Shown here in pieces: positions 1 through 8,608 of a stretch of DNA of 16,930 nucleotides (position 1 is its first letter; every line of letters starts with the position of its first letter). The notes under the pieces are model-generated. The model ran no database searches and was not told the DNA's origin. It saw only the letters and a list, made by a program, of their open reading frames with translations. Source of the DNA: JADKHR01 sp041917295 (GTDB lineage Bacteria > Elusimicrobiota > Elusimicrobia > FEN-1173); assembly GCA_041917295.1 (NCBI GenBank), contig JAYRXX010000017.1:1-16930 (forward strand). The letters are read 5' to 3'. Both the position numbers and the translations under genes were made by a program.

Positions 1-198
1 GAGGGGGGGCAGTGATTCCCGCCGGTGATAGCGGTCAACGGTCGAAAAAATCGGCAACCCCCTCCTTGGTCCTCCCCCTTTCAAGGGGGCGGAGATTTGA
101 GGAAGTGGGTTCGAATGCTGTACAATAAGCCGCTCCAATTTTGTTTGTTCCTTTGCAACAGGGCCTCCGCCACAGTTTGTTAGATCGGGCGGGCGGGG
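1..198. other. Intergenic region downstream of carbonic anhydrase
   Basis: No credible gene is visible here. It holds one palindromic repeat-like element (listed separately) and a short A-run at 45-50. On the minus strand that A-run is a T-run about 20 nt beyond the palindrome, so it is not a classical rho-independent terminator for the carbonic anhydrase gene. The left edge truncates whatever lies further upstream. Confidence 0.5.
61..94. repeat. GC-rich palindromic intergenic element
   Basis: The sequence CCCCCTT (74-80), a TC loop, then AAGGGGG (83-89) forms a near-perfect hairpin. The outer arms CCTC and GGAG extend it, with a one-base bulge. It lacks an adjacent T-run in either direction. 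Purine/pyrimidine palindromes of this style are often dispersed intergenic repeats in bacterial genomes. Only one copy is visible in the window, so calling it a repeat family is an inference. Confidence 0.4.
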
Positions 199-816
199 TC
201 AACCTTCCAGTCGTTCGATAATCTTTTCACCTTCGGTGTCGTCGATGAGAATGAACGATTCCTTTTCCAGGTAATACACGTCGGCTTTCCGGATGTCGAA
301 CCAGATTCCGTGAAGCGAAAGTGTTCCGGCCGCCACGCGTTCTTTGACAGCGGGGTGGGTGAGCAGGTTCGCAATTTGTTGGGCCACGTTATTTTTGGAA
401 AGGGCGTCGAGGTCCACCGCGTTGGTCTTGGTGATCTCCTCGGAATGGCGGAGCCAGTTTCGCAGAGCCCCCTCGGGCAGGCAGGCGATATTTTGCGACA
501 AGGCCCGCACGGCCCCGCAATCGGAATGGCCGCACACGATCACATGACGCACGTTTAAAACGTTAAGGGCGTATTCCAGGCCGGCCACGGTCGACCCGCT
601 GTTCGGGTGTTTGGGAATGATGTTGCCCACGTTGCGGATGACAAACAGGTCTCCCGGATCCGTCGAGGCGAACACGTTGGCCGCCACCCGACTGTCGGAA
701 CACGCCACAAACAGGGCGTCCGGCGATTGGCCCAGCGCCAGCCTCGCAAAGGTATCCATCACCATCGGTCGGCGGGTTTTTCGAAATTCCATGATGCCGC
801 GGATCAGCTTTTTCAT
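199..816 (-). CDS. Beta-class carbonic anhydrase
   Basis: This 205-residue cytoplasmic enzyme should interconvert CO2 and bicarbonate, supplying bicarbonate for carboxylations and helping with pH balance. The beta-class zinc site is complete: Cys39 in the CSDSR motif, with the catalytic Asp41-Arg43 pair, then His97 and Cys100 in GHSDC. The stretch around RNVGNI (61-66) and the glycine-rich segment after it are also typical. Length is normal for the family. The ATG start is supported by a good Shine-Dalgarno (AAGGGAG on the minus strand, 8 nt upstream). The gene is divergent from secA, and their promoters share the 817-920 interval; no functional link to secretion is implied. The family assignment is very secure, the physiological role less so. 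Confidence 0.95.
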   Translation of the reverse strand: MKKLIRGIMEFRKTRRPMVMDTFARLALGQSPDALFVACSDSRVAANVFASTDPGDLFVIRNVGNIIPKHPNSGSTVAGLEYALNVLNVRHVIVCGHSDCGAVRALSQNIACLPEGALRNWLRHSEEITKTNAVDLDALSKNNVAQQIANLLTHPAVKERVAAGTLSLHGIWFDIRKADVYYLEKESFILIDDTEGEKIIERLEG

Positions 817-835
817 AAGGACAACTCCCTTCTTT

Positions 836-844
836 TGATATAAT
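836..844 (+). promoter_or_regulatory. Extended -10 promoter, probably for secA
   Basis: The sequence TGATATAAT is a perfect match to the extended -10 consensus TGnTATAAT. No convincing -35 hexamer lies 16-18 bp upstream, as is common for extended -10 promoters. Transcription would start near 851 and leave a leader of about 70 nt before the secA GTG. The same bases lie just upstream of the carbonic anhydrase ribosome binding site, so the divergent promoters overlap. Confidence 0.5.
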
Positions 845-859
845 CCGTTCGGTCGGAAA

Positions 860-890
860 GGGGTTGGATTCCGGTTAACCCCCTGCCGGA
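860..890 (+). other. secA leader with two mutually exclusive hairpins
   Basis: GGGGTT (860-865) can pair with AACCCC (877-882). Alternatively TCCGG (870-874) can pair with CCGGA (886-890). The two stems share the intervening bases and cannot form together. secA leaders in some bacteria are regulatory (the E. coli case uses secM), but no arrest peptide is visible here. A role in control is an inference. Confidence 0.25.
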
Positions 891-920
891 TTAAGTGAGA
901 TATTGGGAGGCCATGGGCCT

Positions 921-3900
921 GTGATCGAGTCTATTTTAAAACTTTTTTTGGGAACACAGAACCAACGGACCATCAAAGCCATTGAACCTTTGGTCGGCGC
1001 GGTCAATTCGTTTGCCGACGCTTTTGAAAAACTCGACGCCGCCGCTCTCCGCGCCAAAACCGACGAATTTAAAAAACGTCTCGCCGACGGCGCAACGTTG
1101 GACGATTTGTTGCCCGAAGCCTTTGCCGCCGCGCGGGAAGCCGCCCGGCGGTCCATCCGCTTGCGCCCCTACGATGTTCAGGTGGTCGGCGGCGTGGTGC
1201 TGCACCAGGGAAAAATCGCCGAAATGAAAACCGGCGAGGGAAAAACGTTGGTCGCCGTTTTGCCCGTCTATTTAAACGCCCTCACCGGCCGCGGCGTGCA
1301 TGTGGTGACGGTCAACGACTATTTGGCTCGTCGCGACCGGCAATGGATGGGGCCCGTTTATGAATTTTTGGGCCTGACCGTCGGCTACGTTCAGCACGAC
1401 ATGCCCAACGACGATCGTCGCGCCGCCTACGCCTGCGATGTGACCTATGTCACCAACAACGAGATCGGGTTTGACTATCTGCGCGACAACCTGGTGCGCG
1501 ACAAGGCCCAGCGGGTTCTTCGGCCGTTTCATTTCGCCATTGTCGACGAGGTCGACTCCATTCTCATCGACGAGGCCCGCACGCCCTTGATTATTTCGGG
1601 GCCGGGGGAGGCGTCCAGCCAACGTTACCAAATCGTCAACCGGTTGGTGCCGCAGTTGAAAGGGCGGCTGATCACCGAAGACGAAGAAATCAAAGCCAAA
1701 TATTCCGGCGCCGATTTGGGGGCCGGGTTCGACTACATCGTCGACGAAAAAGCCCACACCGCCACGCTTACCGACGCGGGCATCAATAAATCCGAACGCT
1801 TGTTGGGTGTGCGCAGTCTCTACGACGACATCTCCGGCGAGTGGGTTCACCACATCACCCAAGCCATTCGCGCCCACACGCTGTACAAAAAAGACGTGGA
1901 CTATGTGGTCAAAGACGGTGAGGTCATTATCGTCGATGAGTTTACCGGTCGGTTGATGCCCGGTCGTCGGTGGTCCGACGGGCTCCACCAAGCGGTGGAG
2001 GCGAAGGAAGGCATGCGGGTGGCGGAGGAAAATCAGACGTTGGCCACCATCACGTTTCAGAACTTTTTTAAGCAGTACAAAAAACTTGCCGGCATGACGG
2101 GCACCGCCATGACGGAATCCAAAGAGTTTTGGGAAATTTATAAGCTCGATGTGGTGGCTATCCCGCCCAACCGGGCCGTGACGCGGGTGGACCATCCGGA
2201 TCGGGTGTATCGCACCGAACGGGAAAAATACGAAGCGATTGTCGACGAAATTGAAGATTGTTGGCGCCGCGGTCAGCCCGTCTTGGTGGGAACCCGGTCC
2301 ATCGAGAAGTCCGAACGGGTGTCGGCCATGTTGCGGCGGATGGGCGTCCCTCACAATGTGCTCAATGCCAAATACCATGAGCAGGAAGCCCAGATTATCG
2401 CCCAAGCCGGTCGCAAGTCCGCCGTGACCATCGCCACCAATATGGCCGGGCGTGGAACCGACATCATTTTGGGCGGTAACCCGCCCGACGAACAGCAGGC
2501 GGCGGTTGTCAAAGAAGGGTCCGTCTTCCTTGGGTTGGGCGATTTCAACGTGTTTGAGTTTGAAAAGATGATCAAGAAACCCCGGCCGGTGGATCAACTG
2601 ATCCTGGATCGAATGGGCGTCGATGTCGCCGGGTACGCCAAGGCCAAAGAACGGGACGTTATTCGGGCGCTCAATGCGCTTATCGATGATCCGGACCTGG
2701 TCGACAAGCTGAATCTCTCCCAAGCGCCGGTCGGCGTGTCGGAGGACCAGTGGCGCGGGCGTCCCCAAAAGCCTTTCCCCGAAGGAGCCCCGAACGCCGA
2801 CGATTTGGCCCGGATGCGGGACCTGAACCGGAAAATTTTGGAATCGTTTTTTGACGCGGGGTTGATGGCCCGCGAGCATCGCGGCGGGTTGCATATTTTG
2901 GGCACCGAGCGCCATGAATCTCGACGGATCGACAATCAATTGCGCGGCCGGGCCGGCCGTCAGGGCGATCCGGGTTCCTCCCGTTTCTATTTGGCCCTTG
3001 ACGACGAACTTATGCGTTTGTTCGGGAACACCGAGCGCATCCAAAGTTGGATGGGCAAGTTGGGAATGCAGGAAGGCGAAAACATCGAACACGGCATGGT
3101 CACCCGCGCCATCGGCCACGCTCAAAGCAAAGTCGAGGCCATGAACTTCGACATTCGAAAACAACTGTTGGATTTCGACAAAGTCATGAGCAAACAGCGC
3201 GAGGCCGTCTACGCCTTGCGCAACGCCGTTTTGGAAGGCGAAAACATGACGTCGCGGTTGGAAAGTATGATGCAAGAGTCGTTAGACGAAAAACTGGCCT
3301 TGTGGGCCCCTGAAAAAGCCCATCCCGAAGAATGGGATTTGACCAGCCTGACGGCGTGGTTGGCGCGCGGTTTTGAGTCGGACGTGAAACTCGATCCCGC
3401 CACGTTCACCGCTGTTTCGGATCTTCGAGAGCAACTGGTGGACTTGTTGCAGAAGGCCTTTCGCCGTCGGGAAGTGGATTTGGGTTTGGATAACTTTCAG
3501 CACCTCAGCCGCATGGTTTTGCTTCAGGTCATGGACACCGCCTGGGTGGAACATTTGACCTATTTAGAACAGTTGCGCAAGGGAATTTTCCTGCGTGCTT
3601 ACGGCCAGAAAGATCCCTTGATCGAGTTTCAAAAAGAAGGGTTCAACCTTTTTGAAACCATGATGCAACGGGTGCGCGAAGAATCTTTGGAATTTTTGTT
3701 CCGGATTGAGGCGGCTCCCGTTCTTCAACCTCAGCAACGTGTGATGGTGACCGAAAAACCTGAGGCCCCGAAAATTGAATCGTCAACCGATGGGTCTGTG
3801 GGGGGGGGCCCTGAGCGCGAGACGGTTGCATCTCCTTTGATCCGCACCGCTTCGGCCCCGACACACGCACCGCGCCTTCCGGTCGCGGCCCAACCACTGC

Positions 3901-3969
3901 CGGAAGTCCACAAAATCGGGCGCAACGACCCCTGTCCGTGCGGGAGCGGGAAAAAATTCAAGAAATGTT

Positions 3970-3980
<11 letters not shown>
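921..3980 (+). CDS. secA: Preprotein translocase ATPase SecA
   Basis: SecA is the ATP-driven motor that pushes preproteins through SecYEG at the inner membrane. The start chosen is GTG at 921: GGGAGG (905-910) lies 10 nt before it, and numbering from there puts Walker A GEGKT at 105-109 and DEVD at 209-212, matching E. coli positions. The in-frame TTG at 903 overlaps the Shine-Dalgarno and is unlikely. The NBD2 signature (HILGTERHESRRID and GRAGRQGD) follows at about 658-690. The tail ends in the SEC-C zinc motif CPCGSGKKFKKCC, which binds SecB or ribosomes in known SecAs. At 1019 residues it is longer than E. coli SecA (901), mainly because about 135 residues (520-654) separate the LGG of NBD2 from GGLHI, where E. 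coli has about 34. A G9 run (3800-3808) lies in the linker before SEC-C. lnt overlaps the last 11 nt. Confidence 0.98.
3800..3808 (+). repeat. G9 homopolymer inside secA
   Basis: Nine consecutive Gs lie in the variable linker before the SEC-C tail. A slip of one base would leave the SecA motor intact but replace or remove the zinc-binding tail. It is also a common site of sequencing error. Confidence 0.8.
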
Positions 3981-5552
<1,572 letters not shown>

Positions 5553-5560
5553 CAAAAAAG

Positions 5561-5600
5561 GCCGCAGGGAGCCATGGCTCTCGGCGGCATTTTTGTTTTT
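5561..5600. terminator. Rho-independent terminator, likely bidirectional
   Basis: GCCGC (5561-5565) pairs with GCGGC (5584-5588), and an inner GAGCC/GGCTC stem (5569-5573 with 5576-5580) extends the hairpin. A T-rich tract (5590-5600) follows on the plus strand. On the minus strand the A-run at 5554-5559 provides the matching T-run. It lies between the tRNA and the convergent porin gene, so it can end both transcripts. Confidence 0.85.
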
Positions 5601-5622
5601 AGGGGGGATCCCGGTTTCCCGG

Positions 5623-6975
5623 TTAGAAATGGAATTGGGTGGAGGCGGTGTAACGGGTGACTTTGGAAGTCGACGGTCCGTATGCGTCGCCCGGGAAAAA
5701 CGTTGCCGCGTTAAAGTCGAACGAGACGGAACCCGTGTACCGGTAAACCAGTCCCAGGTCCAGCTCGGCCCCCAGGCTGTTTTGCCCGGACACTTTGACC
5801 CGTGAATCGTACGTGTAGTAGTCGATGGATCCCGTCCAATTGACTTTTTGAATGGTGAAAATTCCAAACCCCAATGTTTTTATTCCCGACGCCGCCCCGG
5901 GAAGCCCCGTTCCTTCGGATGAAAAAGGGTGGGCCGGATCGTAGGCGTCCGACGGCGTTGCGGCAAAGTGACGTCCCCAACCTTCCCGTTGCAACCCTTT
6001 CCACCGTTTGGAAAAGGTGGGCCGAAACGATTCGTCTTTGTCCGTGGTGTCCGGATCATCTCCCGACCCCGACGCGTAGAGCGCTTTGACACCGAATCGA
6101 CCGAATCGAGCGGAATCGGTTTGGGCTCCCAGTTCAATTTTTTCCGATTGGCCTTGGATCTTGATGTCTCCCGCCTGAGTGGACGCTTTTCCCTTTCCGA
6201 GTGCCAGCTCCAGTTTGTAATACGCGTCTTTCAAATCGCCAAAAAGTCGAAGGTCGTAAAAGGTCCGGTTGACCCGCGAGGCGGTTTGCGTGCTTCCGCC
6301 TAAAAGATAATTTGACGGCATGTCGTTGGTTTCTTGGATCCAAGCCAGATCCCAGTGATTGTCTCCCCGGATAAGGGATCCCACAACACCGGTCAAGTCA
6401 AAATCTTTTTTTGTTTCCAGACCTTCGTTAATTTTTGCGGTGAACAGGTCCAGCCCCAGTTTCCAGGGCAACCGAATTTGGGCCCGAATCGCGTTGAACC
6501 CCAACTCGTCGTCCGACACCAGAAGGCCGTCGCCCACCACAATCGATTGGCGGCCTAAGGTCAATGCCAAACGGTTTCCGGCCAGGCGGGGCATCGAGAG
6601 ATAGGCTTGTTCTATCCACGGGGTTCCATCGGCGGCCGGGTAGCGGGTGGCGGGGGCGTTGGTGCTGCCCTCCAGCCCCCAGATATTAACAGATTGAACC
6701 CGCAGGCCGGCTTGCACGTTAGGGGAAATTTGTCCGTTTAAGTAGGCGCGGATTTGGTGGGAATAGTAATTAAGGTCATCGGACGTGGAGGGGTTGCCGT
6801 CATTGTTGCCGATTCCCACGGCGCTTAAACCATAATCGAAACCAAGCTGAATGGTGTCTCCATCAGCCCGGGCAAGAGAGGTAAAAAGGGCTAAAATAAA
6901 ACCCAACAGAAGCACCGAACGATTGGGTGGAAACGCGGGCTTGTTTATTAACGAGCGGGGTTGTCTGGATGTCAT
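5623..6975 (-). CDS. Outer-membrane beta-barrel porin, alginate-export-like
   Basis: This is a 450-residue secreted outer-membrane protein. Residues 1-37 form a long signal peptide with a basic start, the hydrophobic core VLLLGFILALF and cleavage near ARA-DG. The rest shows alternating hydrophobic/polar strands rich in Gly, Tyr and Arg. The C-terminus STQFHF ends in Phe, the usual BAM recognition signal. The segment around LGRQSIVVGDGLLVSDDE (about 140-160) resembles AlgE/alginate-export family porins, so passage of anionic sugars or other small solutes is possible, but the substrate cannot be named. The ATG at 6975 has little Shine-Dalgarno; no better start lies before the hydrophobic core. 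It is convergent with lnt and the tRNA and divergent from the RND adaptor, which may share its regulatory region. Porin is secure; the subfamily is moderate. Confidence 0.8.
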   Translation of the reverse strand: MTSRQPRSLINKPAFPPNRSVLLLGFILALFTSLARADGDTIQLGFDYGLSAVGIGNNDGNPSTSDDLNYYSHQIRAYLNGQISPNVQAGLRVQSVNIWGLEGSTNAPATRYPAADGTPWIEQAYLSMPRLAGNRLALTLGRQSIVVGDGLLVSDDELGFNAIRAQIRLPWKLGLDLFTAKINEGLETKKDFDLTGVVGSLIRGDNHWDLAWIQETNDMPSNYLLGGSTQTASRVNRTFYDLRLFGDLKDAYYKLELALGKGKASTQAGDIKIQGQSEKIELGAQTDSARFGRFGVKALYASGSGDDPDTTDKDESFRPTFSKRWKGLQREGWGRHFAATPSDAYDPAHPFSSEGTGLPGAASGIKTLGFGIFTIQKVNWTGSIDYYTYDSRVKVSGQNSLGAELDLGLVYRYTGSVSFDFNAATFFPGDAYGPSTSKVTRYTASTQFHF

Positions 6976-7121
6976 GACCGGGATTCTATAAAATTTTTAA
7001 AAATGGGGTTGGCCGAAGGCTTGAAAAATTATAGTCTTTGCAAGTCGTCGCCTTTGGCCACTTTGACGCAACAAGGCCAAGTGAGAACGTGTGAACTTAT
7101 TTTTGTTGAAGGGGAACTTTT
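6976..7121. promoter_or_regulatory. Divergent intergenic region with TTGGCC dyad
   Basis: This stretch separates the porin (minus) from the adaptor (plus). It contains an inverted repeat, TTGGCC (7054-7059) and GGCCAA (7075-7080), whose centres are 21 bp apart (two helical turns), a spacing suited to a dimeric repressor. A third TTGGCC is at 7009-7014. TATAGT (7030-7035) could be a plus-strand -10 and the AT-rich block near 6985-7002 a minus-strand one. Start sites are not certain. The adaptor Shine-Dalgarno GAAGGGG (7108-7114) lies 7 nt before its GTG. Confidence 0.35.
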
Positions 7122-8261
7122 GTGACGGAACCCGTAGCTCACGATGCCAAGCACACGCCGGTCCGGCCGAAGCCGGTTCGCGGCCCTATTCATGGTTTTA
7201 TGCATCGTGTGGTGGGGCCGTTTGCGAAGAAAAACAAATTGCTCTTCATGGCGATGGTGGCGGGTTTCGGCGTTTTGATGATTTTCGGTGTCATGAAAGG
7301 AATTGAAAAATTCAAAGGCCCAAAAGAGTCCACGGGAGGCGATGCCCCGAAAAGCGGTGTTTTGGCCGTTAACGTGGTTGAAATGAAACCCGAACATTTT
7401 GTCGATCCCATGGTGGCGGTGGGCACCATTCAGGGAGACAAGGAAATTCCTCTGCGGTTTGAGGCCGACGGAGTGATTGAATTGTTTGAGTTTCGCGACG
7501 GGGACAAGGTGCGCAAAGGGGAAGTGATCGCTCGGCTCAACCAACGCGACGTGTATTTGAAACTTAAAAAAGCCCGCATCGAGCTGGAACAAATGGAAAA
7601 GTTATACGCCATCGGCGGTGTTTCTCTTAACAAACTGGAGGAAGCCAAGGTGAACGCGGACCTGGCGTCCTCGGAATTCGAAAAAACCATGTTGCGTGCG
7701 TCCCGAGATGGCATTTTGGGCGGCAAAGAGGCGGAAGTGGGCGAGTTTGTGACGCCGCAAAAAAAGATCGCCACTCTGCTCAATATCGAGAACGTGCGCG
7801 TGGACGTGGGCGTGATCGAAAAAGAGATCGATCGGGTTTTCCCGGGGCAAAAAGTGATCGCCACCGTCGACACTTACCCCAACGTGGAGTTTACCGGAAA
7901 AATCGACGAAATCAACACCATCGTGGAAGCGGGGCCGCGGACGTTGAAAATTAGCGCCGTGCTTCCCAACGACGGGGGATTGCTTCTCCCCGGCATGTTT
8001 GCCCGGGTGCGCATCACCATTTTTGAGCAAGACAACGCCCTTGTGGTGCCCAACGACGCCGTTGAAAAGACCTCCGGCGGAAGCCGGGTGTTTATCGTTG
8101 ACAAAGACAACAAGGCCCAGGAACGCGACGTGGAAGTCAGCTACGTGTCCAGCCAGTTCTCCCTTGTTTCCAAGGGTCTCGAGCCCGGGGATTTGGTGAT
8201 TACCCAAAGGCCCAACGACCTGAAGGGCGGGGTGTCCGTAAAAATCATCGAAAAAAGTTAA
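7122..8261 (+). CDS. RND/HlyD-type efflux periplasmic adaptor (membrane fusion protein)
   Basis: This 379-residue protein should link an inner-membrane pump to an outer-membrane channel. It starts with a basic cytoplasmic segment, then one membrane anchor (about 40-60, LLFMAMVAGFGVLMIF). A lipoyl/barrel half (FEADGVIELFEFRDGDKVRKGE, about 108-130) follows, with a short alpha-hairpin rich in Lys/Glu, the second lipoyl half (GEFVTPQKKI), a beta-barrel domain with LLPGMFARVRI, and a membrane-proximal domain with VVPNDAV. This order is standard for RND adaptors. The GTG start is supported by a good Shine-Dalgarno. Unusually, no pump or outer-membrane factor gene follows: the next gene is a histidine kinase 347 bp away, and the divergent neighbour is a porin and not a TolC. 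The pump may be encoded elsewhere. Family assignment is strong; the substrate is unknown. Confidence 0.9.
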   Translation: MTEPVAHDAKHTPVRPKPVRGPIHGFMHRVVGPFAKKNKLLFMAMVAGFGVLMIFGVMKGIEKFKGPKESTGGDAPKSGVLAVNVVEMKPEHFVDPMVAVGTIQGDKEIPLRFEADGVIELFEFRDGDKVRKGEVIARLNQRDVYLKLKKARIELEQMEKLYAIGGVSLNKLEEAKVNADLASSEFEKTMLRASRDGILGGKEAEVGEFVTPQKKIATLLNIENVRVDVGVIEKEIDRVFPGQKVIATVDTYPNVEFTGKIDEINTIVEAGPRTLKISAVLPNDGGLLLPGMFARVRITIFEQDNALVVPNDAVEKTSGGSRVFIVDKDNKAQERDVEVSYVSSQFSLVSKGLEPGDLVITQRPNDLKGGVSVKIIEKS

Positions 8262-8436
8262 TCGGGGGTTCCTCGCCGATTGGTTTGTAAGGCCCCGTCC
8301 GCTTTTTAGAGGGACGTCTGTGTGGTCTTTGGATTCGCCGTTCAAAAAAAATAATCTTGGGTTGATTAACTCCGTTTTTCCTCTTCCGCACCACCCGATT
8401 CGATTCTCGACGGAAATAACCTGGCAAAGCCTGCGT

Positions 8437-8518
8437 GTTACAGGTCCGTTACAGGAGTGTTACAATTTGTTTTCTATATTGTTGCAAGTTTGTTACAAGT
8501 TCTTAAGGAAATCTTAAG
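8437..8518 (+). promoter_or_regulatory. 11-bp phased GTTACA array, Pho-box-like operator
   Basis: GTTACA begins at 8437, 8448, 8459 and 8492, with GTTGCA at 8481. All intervals are 11 bp or multiples of 11 (11, 11, 22, 11). Two CTTAAG hexamers at 8502 and 8513 follow, again 11 bp apart. PhoB/PhoP-type regulators bind direct hexamer/heptamer repeats with an 11-bp period (B. subtilis PhoP boxes are TTAACA-like). The array ends 10 bp before a TATTGT -10 candidate, as in activator-dependent Pho promoters. The downstream operon contains an OmpR-family regulator that could be the binder. Repeat geometry is seen directly; the regulator is inferred. Confidence 0.65.
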
Positions 8519-8528
8519 ACGGCTCTTG

Positions 8529-8534
8529 TATTGT
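8529..8534 (+). promoter_or_regulatory. Candidate -10 box of the signalling operon
   Basis: TATTGT lies 10 bp downstream of the last CTTAAG repeat and has no good -35 hexamer, as expected if the phased array replaces the -35 through an activator. Transcription would start near 8541, giving a leader of about 68 nt. Confidence 0.35.
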
Positions 8535-8584
8535 TTGCCCAAGAAACCCTTGATTTTGGTCCGTTCGTCGCATAGAGTTAACTA

Positions 8585-8601
8585 CCGGGAACTGGACCCG
8601 G
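8585..8601 (+). other. Hairpin at the kinase translation start
   Basis: CCGGG (8585-8589) and CCCGG (8597-8601) enclose a 7-nt loop and end 7 nt before the ATG at 8609. No clear Shine-Dalgarno is visible outside it, so folding could limit ribosome access. This is a small structure and may be fortuitous. Confidence 0.3.
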
Positions 8602-8608
8602 CACTTAT

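Larger units (their letters stand above)
8262..8608 (+). promoter_or_regulatory. Long intergenic region upstream of the signalling operon
   Basis: No convincing gene is visible. Near its start AATCGG (8260-8265) and CCGATT (8276-8281) form a weak hairpin without a T-run, so the adaptor gene has at best a weak terminator here. The second half is AT-rich and holds the phased GTTACA/CTTAAG array and a probable promoter, listed separately. A hairpin (8585-8601) sits just before the kinase start codon. Confidence 0.5.

Noticed and set aside
1272..3275. Very long (667-codon) minus-strand open frame opposite secA
   Set aside because: It lies entirely antisense to a highly conserved gene. Its composition (His/Phe/Gly/Val rich) is what reverse-reading GC-rich codons produces, and it shows no recognisable domain.
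7029..7592. 187-codon minus-strand frame overlapping the adaptor start
   Set aside because: It is antisense to the well-supported adaptor gene and to its upstream region; composition is that of a shadow frame.
8260..8281. Terminator after the adaptor gene
   Set aside because: The six-base stem has a ten-base loop and is not followed by a T-run, so it was not called as a terminator.
8320..8517. 65-codon open frame in the 8262-8608 intergenic region
   Set aside because: No good ribosome binding site, no recognisable domain, and it overlaps the phased operator array and promoter.
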